NCBI GenBank assembly: GCA_965613685.1
Contig: OZ277031.1
Location: 1,116,001-1,180,000, forward strand
Origin: Methylotenera oryzisoli_B
GTDB lineage: Bacteria; Pseudomonadota; Gammaproteobacteria; Burkholderiales; Methylophilaceae
DNA length: 64,000 bases
Reading direction: 5' to 3'
The position numbers and the translations under genes were made by a program. Positions 16,395 through 25,277 of the stretch are shown piece by piece (positions within the stretch are counted from its first letter, which is position 1; each line of letters starts with the position of its first letter). The notes under the pieces were generated by a model. The model did not search any database. It saw nothing but the letters and a program-made list of their open reading frames with translations, and had not been told where the DNA came from.

Positions 16395-17810
16395 TTACTT
16401 AGTGACTTTAATCGGCACGTACAAGGTGGATTCACCACGTTGCACCAACACCGCCACGGTTTTGCCGGCTGATACCGCGTTGATTTGCTTATTAAACTGC
16501 TCCACGCTTTGCGACTCGTTGTTATTCAGCCCTAAAATCACGTCACCGCGGCGTATACCGGCTTGAGCAGCAGCACCCACGCTTTCCACCACCAACAGAC
16601 CGTTTTTACCGTTTAGCTTTTTCTTTTGCTGCACGGTCAGCTCTTTCAGCGTCAAGCCTATCTTGTTGGCTTCCACCTTGCCATTGGGTTTGGTGCTTGG
16701 TGCGGCGGTTTCGCTGCCGTCACTGGGCATTTCACCGACACCGATATTGAGTGTTTTGGCACTGCCTTTACGCAAGATTTCCACTGCGGCAATTTTGCCG
16801 GGTTTGGTTGCGCCTACCGCACGCGGCAAATCAGCCGACACCCCAATAGGCTTGCCATCAAACTTGGTGATCACGTCACCGGCTTCCAAGCCGCCTTTAT
16901 CAGCCGGGCCGTTTTTCTCCACGCCGGCGACCAAGGCGCCGTTGGTGTTTTTCATGGAGAAGGATTCGGCCAATTCTTTGGTGATTTCTTGAATGGCAAT
17001 GCCTAACCAACCGCGAGTGATTTTGCTGTTGGCTTTAAGTTGATTGGATACGTCTATCGCCACGTCTATGGGGATAGCAAAAGACAAGCCCATGGAACCA
17101 CCGCTGCGGCTGTATATTTGCGAATTGATCCCCACCACTTCACCGGCTAAATTGAACAAGGGGCCGCCTGAGTTACCTGGGTTAATGGCCACATCGGTTT
17201 GTATAAACGGCACAAAATTTTCTTGGGGCAAGGCGCGGCCTTTGGCACTGACAATACCCGCCGTCATGGTGTTTTCCAAGCCAAAGGGTGAGCCGATGGC
17301 AGCCACCCACTCGCCTACTTTTAATTTTGCCGAATCGCCTATCATCACTTTAGGCAAGCCGGTGGCATCAATTTTCAGCAAGGCCACGTCGGTGCGTTTA
17401 TCCGCGCCTATGATTTTCGCTTTGAATTCGCGCTTGTCGGCCAATTTAACAATGACTTCATCGGCCTCATTGATGACGTGTGCGTTGGTTAATACGTAAC
17501 CGTCGCTACTGATGATGAAACCCGAACCCAAGGATTGCGATTTGTAATCGGGTTGTGGCGCACCACCTTGCCCTGGCATGCCAGGCATAAGCGGAATGCC
17601 AAAGCGCTTGAAGAATTCCTGCATTTGCTCGTCGCCTTCCATGCCTGGGAATCCGCCGACAGGGCCATTGTTATGCACACTTTGCGTGACGCTGATGTTC
17701 ACCACTTCCGCTCCGTGCTTTTCCGCTAAATCGGTAAAGTCAGGCAAACCTTGTGCGTGGGCACTACTCAACAAACAAAAGGATAAAACTGCTAGCCAAT
17801 TTTTTAACAT
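16395..17810 (-). CDS. mucD: Periplasmic serine protease MucD/DegP (Do family)
   Basis: Periplasmic protease/chaperone for misfolded envelope proteins. The 471-residue precursor has a signal peptide (cleavage likely after AHA at residue 19), a trypsin-like domain with the triad H111 (TNAHVI), D141 (TDVALL) and S214 (GNSGGPL), and two PDZ domains (GWLGIAIQ onward, and a second near LTLKELTVQQ). It ends the rpoE-rseA-rseB-rseC operon, an arrangement known from Pseudomonas algU-mucABCD, so its likely role is in the sigma-E envelope-stress response. The gap to rseC is 81 bases. Confidence 0.95.
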   Translation of the reverse strand: MLKNWLAVLSFCLLSSAHAQGLPDFTDLAEKHGAEVVNISVTQSVHNNGPVGGFPGMEGDEQMQEFFKRFGIPLMPGMPGQGGAPQPDYKSQSLGSGFIISSDGYVLTNAHVINEADEVIVKLADKREFKAKIIGADKRTDVALLKIDATGLPKVMIGDSAKLKVGEWVAAIGSPFGLENTMTAGIVSAKGRALPQENFVPFIQTDVAINPGNSGGPLFNLAGEVVGINSQIYSRSGGSMGLSFAIPIDVAIDVSNQLKANSKITRGWLGIAIQEITKELAESFSMKNTNGALVAGVEKNGPADKGGLEAGDVITKFDGKPIGVSADLPRAVGATKPGKIAAVEILRKGSAKTLNIGVGEMPSDGSETAAPSTKPNGKVEANKIGLTLKELTVQQKKKLNGKNGLLVVESVGAAAQAGIRRGDVILGLNNNESQSVEQFNKQINAVSAGKTVAVLVQRGESTLYVPIKVTK

Positions 17811-17891
17811 TTATTTACCTCAAGCTATCGATTAACTATTTAACGTTGATTATTTCAGCGCCATGACCCTAGGCCACATGACGGTTTTGCA

Positions 17892-18374
17892 TTAATTGGG
17901 TGCCGAACCGCACTGTTCAAGAGGGCCATCCTCCGCCTGCCGCAAAATACGCGCTTGGTAGCCATGACTTTTAGCCAGACCGTTATCACCCTTACCCATG
18001 GCCCAATAGCGTGCGGCATAAAAGCCACCAAGCAAACCCAGCGCCGCGCCCAACATGACGTAAAACTGATTGGCAAACAGGTTGTCGGCTAGCAGCGCGC
18101 CTAGAATTAAACCTAGCATGGGAACAACATAAAGAAACCACACCGAGCGCAATATGGCATGCTCGTCCATGCCCACCACCACGGCATCGCCCACTTGAGC
18201 CTGTATGGCATTGTGCGCGGTAAATTCATGCGGCTGCGACTTGACCATCTTGGACCAGGTCGCATTGCCGCAACCGCGCTTTTGCCCGCATAGCCCACAG
18301 GCCGTGCGCCGCTCTAAAATCAAGCGCGCCTGATCCTCATGGACGGCCGTTACTATGGCGTATTCTTCTATCAT
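17892..18374 (-). CDS. rseC: SoxR-reducing/envelope regulator RseC (MucC)
   Basis: A 160-residue inner-membrane protein of the RseC/MucC family. It begins with the family Cys motif CGLCGQKRGCGNAT (about residues 22-35), followed by a small soluble region and two membrane segments (about 83-100 and 105-125). RseC modulates sigma-E signalling and, in E. coli, SoxR reduction; the exact role here is inferred. It lies 52 bases after rseB. Confidence 0.9.
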   Translation of the reverse strand: MIEEYAIVTAVHEDQARLILERRTACGLCGQKRGCGNATWSKMVKSQPHEFTAHNAIQAQVGDAVVVGMDEHAILRSVWFLYVVPMLGLILGALLADNLFANQFYVMLGAALGLLGGFYAARYWAMGKGDNGLAKSHGYQARILRQAEDGPLEQCGSAPN

Positions 18375-18426
18375 GGCTGGGATTTATTACTGTTTAATGA
18401 AAATGAAATTATAGCGAACGCTATGA

Positions 18427-19389
18427 TTATTTGACAAATACCACGGCATTAGCAATTTTAACCACGGTCATTTCCGGCACTTCACCGACCACGGTAATTT
18501 GCAGGTTGCCGGCCACATTAGCATAGAAACTGGTGTTACCAACAAGGCTGCGACCGGTTCTTGGCTTAATGCCGTTTTCTAAGGGCTCAATAAAGAGTGA
18601 CACCGAGGCTAGGCCATCGGAAAAGATCATGTGGGTAACCGGCCAAGTTTTGCCTTTCACCGCACGCATCATTTGGTCCACTTTAACAAAACCTTCAGGC
18701 AAAGCTTTGAGGCGCCAATGCACACTGTCTTGTTTATCGGCAATGGTATTGACGTCTTCCATGACGTAGGCTTTTTTGCCGTCTATTTTTGGTTTAAACC
18801 AGTCCAAATCGACGGCGTTAATTAGGCTCAATTGATTAAAAGCCATGCTGTCTATGGCTTCATTACGGCTGTTTAGCATCACTGATTTCAACAATAAGCC
18901 GTATTCACTATCGACCCAAAATTTATAGCTGTAGCGTAAATTGTCTTTGGCTTCCAACACCAAAGTCTGCGCCTGCCTATCGGCCACGCGCTCGGTATCA
19001 CCTGCACGCAAAGTGTAATTGGCTTTAATGGCATCCAAGTCAGTAGGCAGAATTGCCGGGAACATATTATGCCCACGGCGTTTTTCTATAACGATTTTTT
19101 CATTCTTTGGGTTATAAATCACCACGTCACCGCCTTGGCTTAACACCTCGCGCGGTGAGCCATCCAACACCACATTACGGGCAAATTCATGTTGGCCATT
19201 GAATAAATGCTTGATCTCTACCGATATTGATTGCGGCCCCGATTGGCAAACAAATATGCCTTGATAGCTCAAGGCATGCGCTGCCACGGCGGCTTTTTGC
19301 AGTACTTGCCATGGGTCGTTAGCGGCAGCCTGGCTGGCGTACGTACTGATCGTGAACACGGCAGCCAACAACCAACGATTAAACAACAT
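18427..19389 (-). CDS. rseB: Sigma-E regulator RseB (MucB)
   Basis: Periplasmic protein that binds RseA and shields it from cleavage, released by lipopolysaccharide intermediates. The 320-residue precursor has a signal peptide (about residues 1-22, cleaved near QAAA), an LolA-like N-terminal domain (LSYQGIFVCQSG, VVIYNPKNEKIVIEK) and a C-terminal domain (THMIFSDGLASVSLFIEPLE), as in RseB/MucB. It follows rseA in the usual order. Confidence 0.93.
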   Translation of the reverse strand: MLFNRWLLAAVFTISTYASQAAANDPWQVLQKAAVAAHALSYQGIFVCQSGPQSISVEIKHLFNGQHEFARNVVLDGSPREVLSQGGDVVIYNPKNEKIVIEKRRGHNMFPAILPTDLDAIKANYTLRAGDTERVADRQAQTLVLEAKDNLRYSYKFWVDSEYGLLLKSVMLNSRNEAIDSMAFNQLSLINAVDLDWFKPKIDGKKAYVMEDVNTIADKQDSVHWRLKALPEGFVKVDQMMRAVKGKTWPVTHMIFSDGLASVSLFIEPLENGIKPRTGRSLVGNTSFYANVAGNLQITVVGEVPEMTVVKIANAVVFVK

Positions 19390-19425
19390 GGCTCACCTTA
19401 ATTATCGTCATCATCAAATAAACCA

Positions 19426-19932
19426 TTAGCGTGAGTAACTGGCCGGTTGGATGTAGTAAGAAGTCGATGATGGCGCGGAAGATTGGTGTGCCGTTAAGTA
19501 TTCCGCAGGAATGAATTCTGCACTGGCTGGAATGCCAGCCTCAACCGCGGCCACGTTGGCATTCAAGCTAGGATCCGCCACTTGCGCTTGCAAGACCATG
19601 AAACCCACCACCAAAACGGCAGCAAACGAAGCTGCCATCGACCAAGCGATCTGCTGACCACCGGATTTGCTGGCATTGCCATCGGCTTTTGCCGCGGTTT
19701 TTAACCAAGCTGCATTGGGCGCCAACACGGTCGGCTCCATGTCGATTTTGACCATTAAATTGGCTTTAAAATCGGCACTTAAGGTTGGTGTGCCACGCAT
19801 CACGTCACCAATTAAATGGTAGCGGCTCCATGCCTCAGCGGCCGGGCTGTTAGCTTGCATGCTGGCCAGCAGATGCTCGGCATCGGCTAGCTCGATTTCG
19901 TTATCAGCTAATGCGGATAGTTGTTCTGTCAT
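19426..19932 (-). CDS. rseA: Anti-sigma-E factor RseA (MucA)
   Basis: Inner-membrane anti-sigma factor holding RpoE inactive. The 168-residue protein has the RseA_N domain (LSALADNEIELADAEHLL, WSRYHLIGDVMRG), one membrane segment (about residues 94-115, around SMAASFAAVLVVGFMVL) and a short periplasmic tail. It lies 35 bases after rpoE. The periplasmic part is shorter than in E. coli. Confidence 0.92.
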   Translation of the reverse strand: MTEQLSALADNEIELADAEHLLASMQANSPAAEAWSRYHLIGDVMRGTPTLSADFKANLMVKIDMEPTVLAPNAAWLKTAAKADGNASKSGGQQIAWSMAASFAAVLVVGFMVLQAQVADPSLNANVAAVEAGIPASAEFIPAEYLTAHQSSAPSSTSYYIQPASYSR

Positions 19933-19967
19933 GATTTACTCCAAATACGTCTAATGCTAAAAGTTGC

Positions 19968-20738
19968 TTACCAGCGCTTGTTGTCTGGGGTATTTTCTAA
20001 TAAAGGTTTTAATTTCAATGAGATGGTGTCGCGCGCTCTAAAAATACGCGAACGAACCGTGCCTATCGGGCAATTCATTACCGTGGCAATTTCTTCGTAG
20101 CTCAAACCTTCAATTTCACGCAAGGTAATCGCCGTGCGCAATTCCTCAGGCAAGCCGGCCACCGTGTCGTTAACGGTTTGGGCAATTTGCTTGGTCATCA
20201 TGGACGACTCGGGCGTTTCCATTGTGCGTAACTCGTCACCGTCTTCAAAATTTTCTGCGTCTTCTAACTCTATGCCAGTGCTGACACTAGGGCGACGTTT
20301 TAATGACACCAAGTAATTTTTAGCGGTGTTAATGCCGATGCGGTATAGCCAAGTGTAAAACGCACTGTCGCCACGGAAATTAGGCAGCGCGCGATAGGCC
20401 TTGATGAAGGTGTCTTGCACGATGTCTTCAATCTCGGATTGATCACGCACCATGCGCGATAGCAAACGCGCTAGCTTGCGTTGGTATTTGTCCACCAACA
20501 TAGAGAAGGCACGTTTATCACCGCGTTGCGCACGCAACACCAGTTCGTGGTCTATCTCTCGATTTTCTAGGGATGTGTTGGCTACCAAGCTTAAATGTCC
20601 GTTGGGTTTAGTCTGCTGCTGACTATCAGCAGGACTGGGGTCGTGACTTAATTTCTTTTCGGTTTCGGCAGTATAACCTTGAGCAGCGACTTGCACTAAA
20701 TTAAGTTGGGTAAACTTGACCACTTCCGTAAAATGCAT
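19968..20738 (-). CDS. rpoE: RNA polymerase sigma factor RpoE (AlgU), with N-terminal extension
   Basis: ECF sigma factor of the envelope-stress response. Sigma-2 (EIDHELVLRAQRGDKRAF, EDIVQDTFIKAYRALP, FYTWLYRIGINTAKNYL) and sigma-4 (ELRTAITLREIEGLSYEEIA, GTVRSRIFRAR) are complete. The start at 20738 has AGGGAG 9 bases upstream and gives 256 residues. The usual family N terminus corresponds to about residue 58, so the gene encodes an unusual, Gln/Ser-rich extension of about 57 residues. A later non-ATG start within that stretch cannot be excluded. rseA follows 35 bases later. Confidence 0.92.
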   Translation of the reverse strand: MHFTEVVKFTQLNLVQVAAQGYTAETEKKLSHDPSPADSQQQTKPNGHLSLVANTSLENREIDHELVLRAQRGDKRAFSMLVDKYQRKLARLLSRMVRDQSEIEDIVQDTFIKAYRALPNFRGDSAFYTWLYRIGINTAKNYLVSLKRRPSVSTGIELEDAENFEDGDELRTMETPESSMMTKQIAQTVNDTVAGLPEELRTAITLREIEGLSYEEIATVMNCPIGTVRSRIFRARDTISLKLKPLLENTPDNKRW

Positions 20739-20816
20739 TTCTATTCTCTCCCTTATAACCTGCAAAAAACACCGATTTATTTATTTTGGCTAATCCGTCA
20801 ATTCTATTGCCTTTTA

Positions 20817-20846
20817 TCAAGACAAAGCTACACTCTCAATAGTTCC
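20817..20846 (-). promoter_or_regulatory. Sigma-E-type autoregulatory promoter of rpoE
   Basis: On the minus strand GGAACTA (-35, 20840-20846) is followed after 17 bases by TCTTGA (-10, 20817-20822), close to the sigma-E consensus GGAACTT/TCTGA. Autoregulation is usual for rpoE, so the position supports the call. The transcript would have about a 70-base leader. Confidence 0.55.
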
Positions 20847-20895
20847 AGCAAACACCACCGAATGTTTAACTTTCTCACGACACAACAAAACCCGT

Positions 20896-22533
20896 ATGCA
20901 GCAATTTGATGTACTGATTATTGGTAGTGGTTTGGCCGGCTTAAGCACGGCTTTGCGGCTGGCTGAGCACAAGAAAGTCTGCTTAGTCAGCAAGCGCAGC
21001 ATTAACGACACGGCCAGCGATTGGGCGCAAGGTGGCATTGCCGCGGTGCTAACCGATGACGATTCAATAGAAAGCCACGTGCAAGACACGCTCAACGCCG
21101 GTGGCGGCTTGTGCGATGAAACGGTGACCAAGATGGTCGCCGAACAAGCCAAGGGCGCGGTGCAATGGCTAATAGACCAAGGTGTGGGCTTTACCCGCAC
21201 GGCCAATGACCAAGGCTTTCACCTAACCCGTGAAGGCGGCCACAGCCACAGACGCATCATCCACGCGGCCGACACCACTGGCCACGCGGTGCAAACCACC
21301 TTGTCCGACAAAGTGAAGCAACACCCCAACATCAGCCTACTGGAAAACCACATAGCGGTGGATTTAATCACCGCCAGAAAAATGTCCAGCAAAGGCACGC
21401 AACCACCGCCCGCATCCGATTACCACAGCGACGCCAACGCTTGTTTGGGCGCTTACGTACTGGATAAAACCACAGGCAAAGTGATCACCATCGCCGCGCA
21501 AAACACCGTTTTGGCCACCGGCGGTGCCGGCAAAGTGTATTTGTACACAACCAACCCAGACATCAGCACCGGCGACGGCATGGCCATGGCCTGGCGAGCA
21601 GGTTGCCGCGTGGCCAACATGGAATTCATCCAATTTCACCCCACCTGTTTATTTCACCCGCATGCCAAATCGTTTTTAATCAGCGAAGTGGTGCGCGGCG
21701 AAGGCGGCTTGCTTAAGCTGCCAGATGGCAGCCGCTTCATGCTGGATCACGACGAACGGCTAGAGTTAGCACCGCGTGATGTGGTGGCGCGGGCCATCGA
21801 CTTTGAGATGAAAAAACGCGGTTTGGATTGCGTCTACTTGGACATCAGCGACAAACCCTTAGCCTTCATTGAGTCGCATTTCCCTAACATTTACCAACGC
21901 TGCTTAAGCTATGGCATAGACATGAGCAAAACACCTATCCCGGTGGTGCCAGCGGCGCATTACAGTTGCGGCGGCGTCATGACCGATGACAAAGGCCGCA
22001 CCGACATCAAGCACTTGTATGCCATAGGCGAAACCGCCTGCACCGGCTTGCATGGCGCCAACCGCTTGGCCAGCAACTCCCTATTGGAATGCTTGGTGTT
22101 TGGGCAAACGGCCGCCGCCGACATCTTAAGCCAAGCCAACAAAGCCTCGCCGCGCTTACCGGACTGGGACGAAAGCCGCGTGACCGACGCCGACGAAGAA
22201 GTGCTCATCACCCACACCTGGGAAGAGTTGCGCCGCTTCATGTGGAATTACGTGGGCATCGTGCGCACCGACAAGCGCTTAAGTCGGGCCTTGCACCGCA
22301 TCCACATGCTGCGCGATGAAGTGGACGAGTTTTACAACAACTTTAAAATCAGCAACGACTTAATTGAACTGCGTAATCTATTGCAAGTGGCGCAACTCAT
22401 TGTGGAAAGCGCTATTTCCCGTAAAGAAAGCCGCGGCCTGCATTTTAGTAAAGACCACCCGCAGACCGAAGCCGAACCCATCCCCACGGTGCTAGAACCA
22501 CTCAATTACGACAGCCTGCTGGAGCGCAAATAA
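20896..22533 (+). CDS. nadB: L-aspartate oxidase NadB
   Basis: FAD-dependent enzyme that oxidises aspartate to iminoaspartate, the first step of NAD synthesis. The 545-residue protein has the FAD dinucleotide-binding motif IIGSGLAGLSTALRLA (about residues 8-23), DTASDWAQGGIAA, EGGHSHRRIIHAADTTG, HPTCLF and VVPAAHYSCGGV with GETACTGLHGANRLASNSLLE. Full family length. It is divergent from rpoE, an adjacency found in many proteobacteria. No strong Shine-Dalgarno is seen. Confidence 0.96.
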   Translation: MQQFDVLIIGSGLAGLSTALRLAEHKKVCLVSKRSINDTASDWAQGGIAAVLTDDDSIESHVQDTLNAGGGLCDETVTKMVAEQAKGAVQWLIDQGVGFTRTANDQGFHLTREGGHSHRRIIHAADTTGHAVQTTLSDKVKQHPNISLLENHIAVDLITARKMSSKGTQPPPASDYHSDANACLGAYVLDKTTGKVITIAAQNTVLATGGAGKVYLYTTNPDISTGDGMAMAWRAGCRVANMEFIQFHPTCLFHPHAKSFLISEVVRGEGGLLKLPDGSRFMLDHDERLELAPRDVVARAIDFEMKKRGLDCVYLDISDKPLAFIESHFPNIYQRCLSYGIDMSKTPIPVVPAAHYSCGGVMTDDKGRTDIKHLYAIGETACTGLHGANRLASNSLLECLVFGQTAAADILSQANKASPRLPDWDESRVTDADEEVLITHTWEELRRFMWNYVGIVRTDKRLSRALHRIHMLRDEVDEFYNNFKISNDLIELRNLLQVAQLIVESAISRKESRGLHFSKDHPQTEAEPIPTVLEPLNYDSLLERK

Positions 22534-22540
22534 GGTTGCT

Positions 22541-22567
22541 ATCGCGGCGGAACGCCGCTCCTACAAG
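22541..22567. repeat. Type A REP copy after nadB
   Basis: ATCGCGGCGGAACGCCGCTC followed by CTACAAG, a diverged copy of the 16104-16250 family, 8 bases after the nadB stop. The GCGGCG/CGCCGC stem remains. It stands directly before inverted-repeat element copy 3. Confidence 0.8.
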
Positions 22568-22575
22568 ACACACCT

Positions 22576-22665
22576 ACCACAGAGACACAAAGACACGGAG
22601 AAACCCCAATCAAACTTCTTCATGTTTTCGTTTATGTATTTGATTTTCTCTGTGCCTCTGTGGTG
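22576..22665. repeat. Inverted-repeat element, copy 3 (CACCACAGAGACAC family)
   Basis: Left arm ACCACAGAGACACAAAGACA at 22576 onward and right arm TTTTCTCTGTGCCTCTGTGG ending at 22665. The right arm is one 6-base unit shorter than in the other copies and the centre is only about 40 bases, so this is a shortened copy. Confidence 0.8.
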
Positions 22666-22718
22666 AATAAGGTTTTACCAATGCTTTTTTAAAAGCTGGC
22701 TTTAATTGCAATCTACCG

Positions 22719-22945
22719 TATAATGCAGCCTCCCTATGCCAACCAATCAGCGTAGCGGTCCTTACCCTTAATCTTCTTGATTTTCAAATCATCCGAATGA
22801 TTATTACCTTTGCCTACCTCGATTGGTGTTGCTCGTTTGTAATGGGTCGGCGATAGAAGCTCTGAATACGTCTTGCGTGCAACGCTACATAAAATGCGCA
22901 CCCATCCTTAATCAGCGCTTCGCTAACCCAAGCTGGAGCATCACT
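22719..22945 (+). promoter_or_regulatory. Long rhlE leader with a -10 element
   Basis: A perfect TATAAT (22719-22724) without a good -35 would start a transcript near 22731, giving a leader of about 215 bases before the rhlE TTG. The stretch has no convincing gene; an in-frame upstream extension has no homology-like motif. Imperfect hairpins such as AATCAT/ATGATT near 22785-22802 are present. Long leaders are common for cold-shock RNA helicase genes; that this one is regulatory is inferred. Confidence 0.35.
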
Positions 22946-24436
22946 TTGAATACAGAAACAACAAGCCTTAACTTTGATCAGTTAGGATTATCCGCAGCCA
23001 TATTGCGCGCCATTAACGACGCCGGCTATACCACCCCAACCCCGATTCAGGCCAAAGCCATTCCGCAAGTATTAAGCGGTGGCGACTTATTGGCTGGCGC
23101 CCAAACCGGCACCGGCAAAACGGCCGGCTTCACCCTACCCATATTGCACATCTTGAGCCAAAAGCCGGCGGATCCGAGCAGCAAAGGCCGACCACGCTGC
23201 TTAATGCTAACGCCCACCCGTGAACTGGCGGCGCAAATTGAAGAGTCCGTTAAAACATACGGCAAATACTTACCCTTAAGCTCCACGGTGATTTTTGGTG
23301 GCGTGAACGCCAACCCACAAATTGCCCGATTAAAAAAACCATTGGATATTTTGGTCGCAACGCCAGGGCGCTTGCTAGACCATGCCAACCAAAAAAATGT
23401 GGATTTATCCGGCGTGGAAATTTTAGTGTTAGACGAAGCCGACCGCATGTTGGACATGGGTTTCATACGCGACATTAAAAAAATACTCGCGATGCTGCCT
23501 AAAGCCAGACAAAACCTATTGTTCTCGGCTACCTTCTCAGACGAAATCAAGGGCTTGGCCGATGGCCTATTGCATAACCCAGGGTTTGTTGAAGTGGCCC
23601 GTCGCAACACCGCATCCGAGATGGTCGAGCAAAGCGTGCACATGATCGCGCAAAGCCATAAGCGCGAGCTAATGAGCTATCTAATTAAACAAAACGACTG
23701 GCAACAAGTGCTGGTGTTTACCCGCACCAAACACGGTGCCAACCGCTTGGCAGAAAAAATGGTGAAAGACGGCATACAAGCCGCCGCCATCCATGGCAAC
23801 AAGAGCCAAGGTGCGCGCACCAAGGCATTGGCGCAATTTAAAGACGGCAGCATGCGCGTCTTGGTGGCCACCGACATCGCGGCCCGCGGTTTAGACATAG
23901 ACCAATTGCCGCAAGTGGTTAACTTTGAATTGCCCAACGTGCCAGAAGATTACGTGCACCGCATAGGCCGTACTGGCCGTGCTGGCAGCAGTGGCGCCGC
24001 CGTGTCGCTGGTGGACCGTGAAGAGTTGAAGTTCTTAAAAGACATCGAAAAACTCATCAAGCGCGAGATACCCAAACTGCCAGTGGAAGGCTTTACGCCT
24101 AACCCCAACCCAGAACCGGAAGCCCCGCGTGCGCCGCGCCAACCGCACGGCCGACCACCACGTGGCCACCAACGCAGTGCCGGCAGCAACAACCAAAGCC
24201 AGCGCCCACGTGAAGCCAACCAAGCCGCCCCTCGCGGCGAGGCCCGCCCGGCCAGCAATAAAATCATGTCGGAAGCCGCACGCCATCAGGCCATGCCTCA
24301 ACCGGCCTTGTTTTCACCTACCGTGCCGCAAAATAATGGAAGGCGCCACAATCCAAATGGCGGCCAGCCTAAACCTGGACTAGCTAACCGTGGCAAACCC
24401 AGCAGCCCGCATCGTAGCGGCGGACGTGGCCGATAA
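22946..24436 (+). CDS. rhlE: DEAD-box RNA helicase RhlE
   Basis: ATP-dependent RNA helicase for ribosome assembly and RNA decay. The 496-residue product has motif Q (FDQLGLSAAILRAI, TPTPIQ), I (AQTGTGKT), Ia (PTRELAAQI), II (DEAD), III (SAT), V (ATDIAARGLDID) and VI (HRIGRTGRAG), then a Pro/Arg/Asn-rich C-terminal tail of about 110 residues. The TTG at 22946 was chosen: GGAG sits 7 bases upstream and it gives the normal short RhlE N terminus; the frame is open further up without family similarity. Confidence 0.9.
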   Translation: MNTETTSLNFDQLGLSAAILRAINDAGYTTPTPIQAKAIPQVLSGGDLLAGAQTGTGKTAGFTLPILHILSQKPADPSSKGRPRCLMLTPTRELAAQIEESVKTYGKYLPLSSTVIFGGVNANPQIARLKKPLDILVATPGRLLDHANQKNVDLSGVEILVLDEADRMLDMGFIRDIKKILAMLPKARQNLLFSATFSDEIKGLADGLLHNPGFVEVARRNTASEMVEQSVHMIAQSHKRELMSYLIKQNDWQQVLVFTRTKHGANRLAEKMVKDGIQAAAIHGNKSQGARTKALAQFKDGSMRVLVATDIAARGLDIDQLPQVVNFELPNVPEDYVHRIGRTGRAGSSGAAVSLVDREELKFLKDIEKLIKREIPKLPVEGFTPNPNPEPEAPRAPRQPHGRPPRGHQRSAGSNNQSQRPREANQAAPRGEARPASNKIMSEAARHQAMPQPALFSPTVPQNNGRRHNPNGGQPKPGLANRGKPSSPHRSGGRGR

Positions 24437-24453
24437 AATCAACCCATACAATT

Positions 24454-24532
24454 CCGTAGGTCGGCCTTTAGGCCGAAAAACCGATTGTAGTCGGGATGAA
24501 TCCCGACCTACAAAATTGTGTCTCTGTGGTGA
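24454..24532. repeat. Type B REP pair plus a solo inverted-repeat end
   Basis: GTAGGTCGGCCTTTAGGCCG at 24456 onward pairs with an inverted unit ending TCCCGACCTAC (24487-24511). Directly after it, TGTGTCTCTGTGGTG (24518-24532) is the right end of the CACCACAGAGACAC element without its left partner, i.e. a remnant. Confidence 0.75.
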
Positions 24533-24649
24533 AGGTTTTGTTTTGAACTCAGCCCAAGCTTGCAATATGAAATGGTTTTAGCAATAGATAAAAATAGATT
24601 AAACTTCTAACCATTAAAATTTTACCCATTACCGATTTAGGACATCCCC

Positions 24650-25129
24650 ATGCAAATTGCAATGAACACAGTGGTATCAATGACTTACGAACTAAAAGAC
24701 GCGGATGGCAACGTGCTTGAATCCAGCGCGGAGCCGGTTGCTTACTTGCACGGCGGTTACGATAATATTTTCCCAAAAGTGGAAGAAGCCATGCACGGCA
24801 AAAACATCGGTGACGTGGTCATCGTCGACTTGCAACCGGTTGATGCGTTTGGCGAATACGATGAAGAATTGGTACAAATTGAACCAGCCAGCGCCTTCCC
24901 TTCTAACGAACTCAAAGTGGGCATGCAGTTTGAAGGCGAAGACGAATCCGGCGAAGTGATTTTATACACCGTGACCGAGATTGCCGACGGCAAGGTCATT
25001 GTTGATGGCAACCACCCATGGGCGGGCGAACGCGTGGTATTCACCGCCACCATTAAAGACGTGCGTGCGGCCAATAAAGAAGAAGTGAGCCACCAACACG
25101 TGCACGGTGCAGGCGGTCATCACCACTAG
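24650..25129 (+). CDS. slyD: FKBP-type peptidyl-prolyl isomerase SlyD
   Basis: Cytoplasmic prolyl isomerase and metallochaperone. The 159-residue protein has the SlyD FKBP part (VVSMTYELKDADGNVLESS, YLHGGYDNIFPKVEEAM), the inserted IF domain, and a short His-rich tail (HQHVHGAGGHHH) for Ni/Zn binding. The tail is much shorter than in E. coli. AGGA lies 8 bases before the ATG. Confidence 0.93.
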   Translation: MQIAMNTVVSMTYELKDADGNVLESSAEPVAYLHGGYDNIFPKVEEAMHGKNIGDVVIVDLQPVDAFGEYDEELVQIEPASAFPSNELKVGMQFEGEDESGEVILYTVTEIADGKVIVDGNHPWAGERVVFTATIKDVRAANKEEVSHQHVHGAGGHHH

Positions 25130-25207
25130 TTAAAAACTTGTCGGACTAAGCCAGCATATGGCTTCCCCACAGAATATAGGCGATTGCATCACCTTATTCT
25201 GAGTGAA

Positions 25208-25260
25208 AGTCCGACCTACGTTGCGAAGACTTTTGTAGGTCGGGATTTATCCCGACTTCG
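25208..25260. repeat. Type B REP units upstream of the RAYT gene
   Basis: AGTCCGACCTACG (25208-25220) and TGTAGGTCGGGATTTATCCC onward to 25260, in opposite orientation. A GTCGGACT at 25140-25147 can also pair with the first. They sit 17 bases before the transposase-like gene. Confidence 0.8.
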
Positions 25261-25277
25261 CCAATGGGAGCAATGCC

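Noticed and set aside
22823..22945. 41-codon N-terminal extension of rhlE
   Set aside because: No family similarity; the TTG at 22946 has GGAG 7 bases upstream and gives the normal N terminus.
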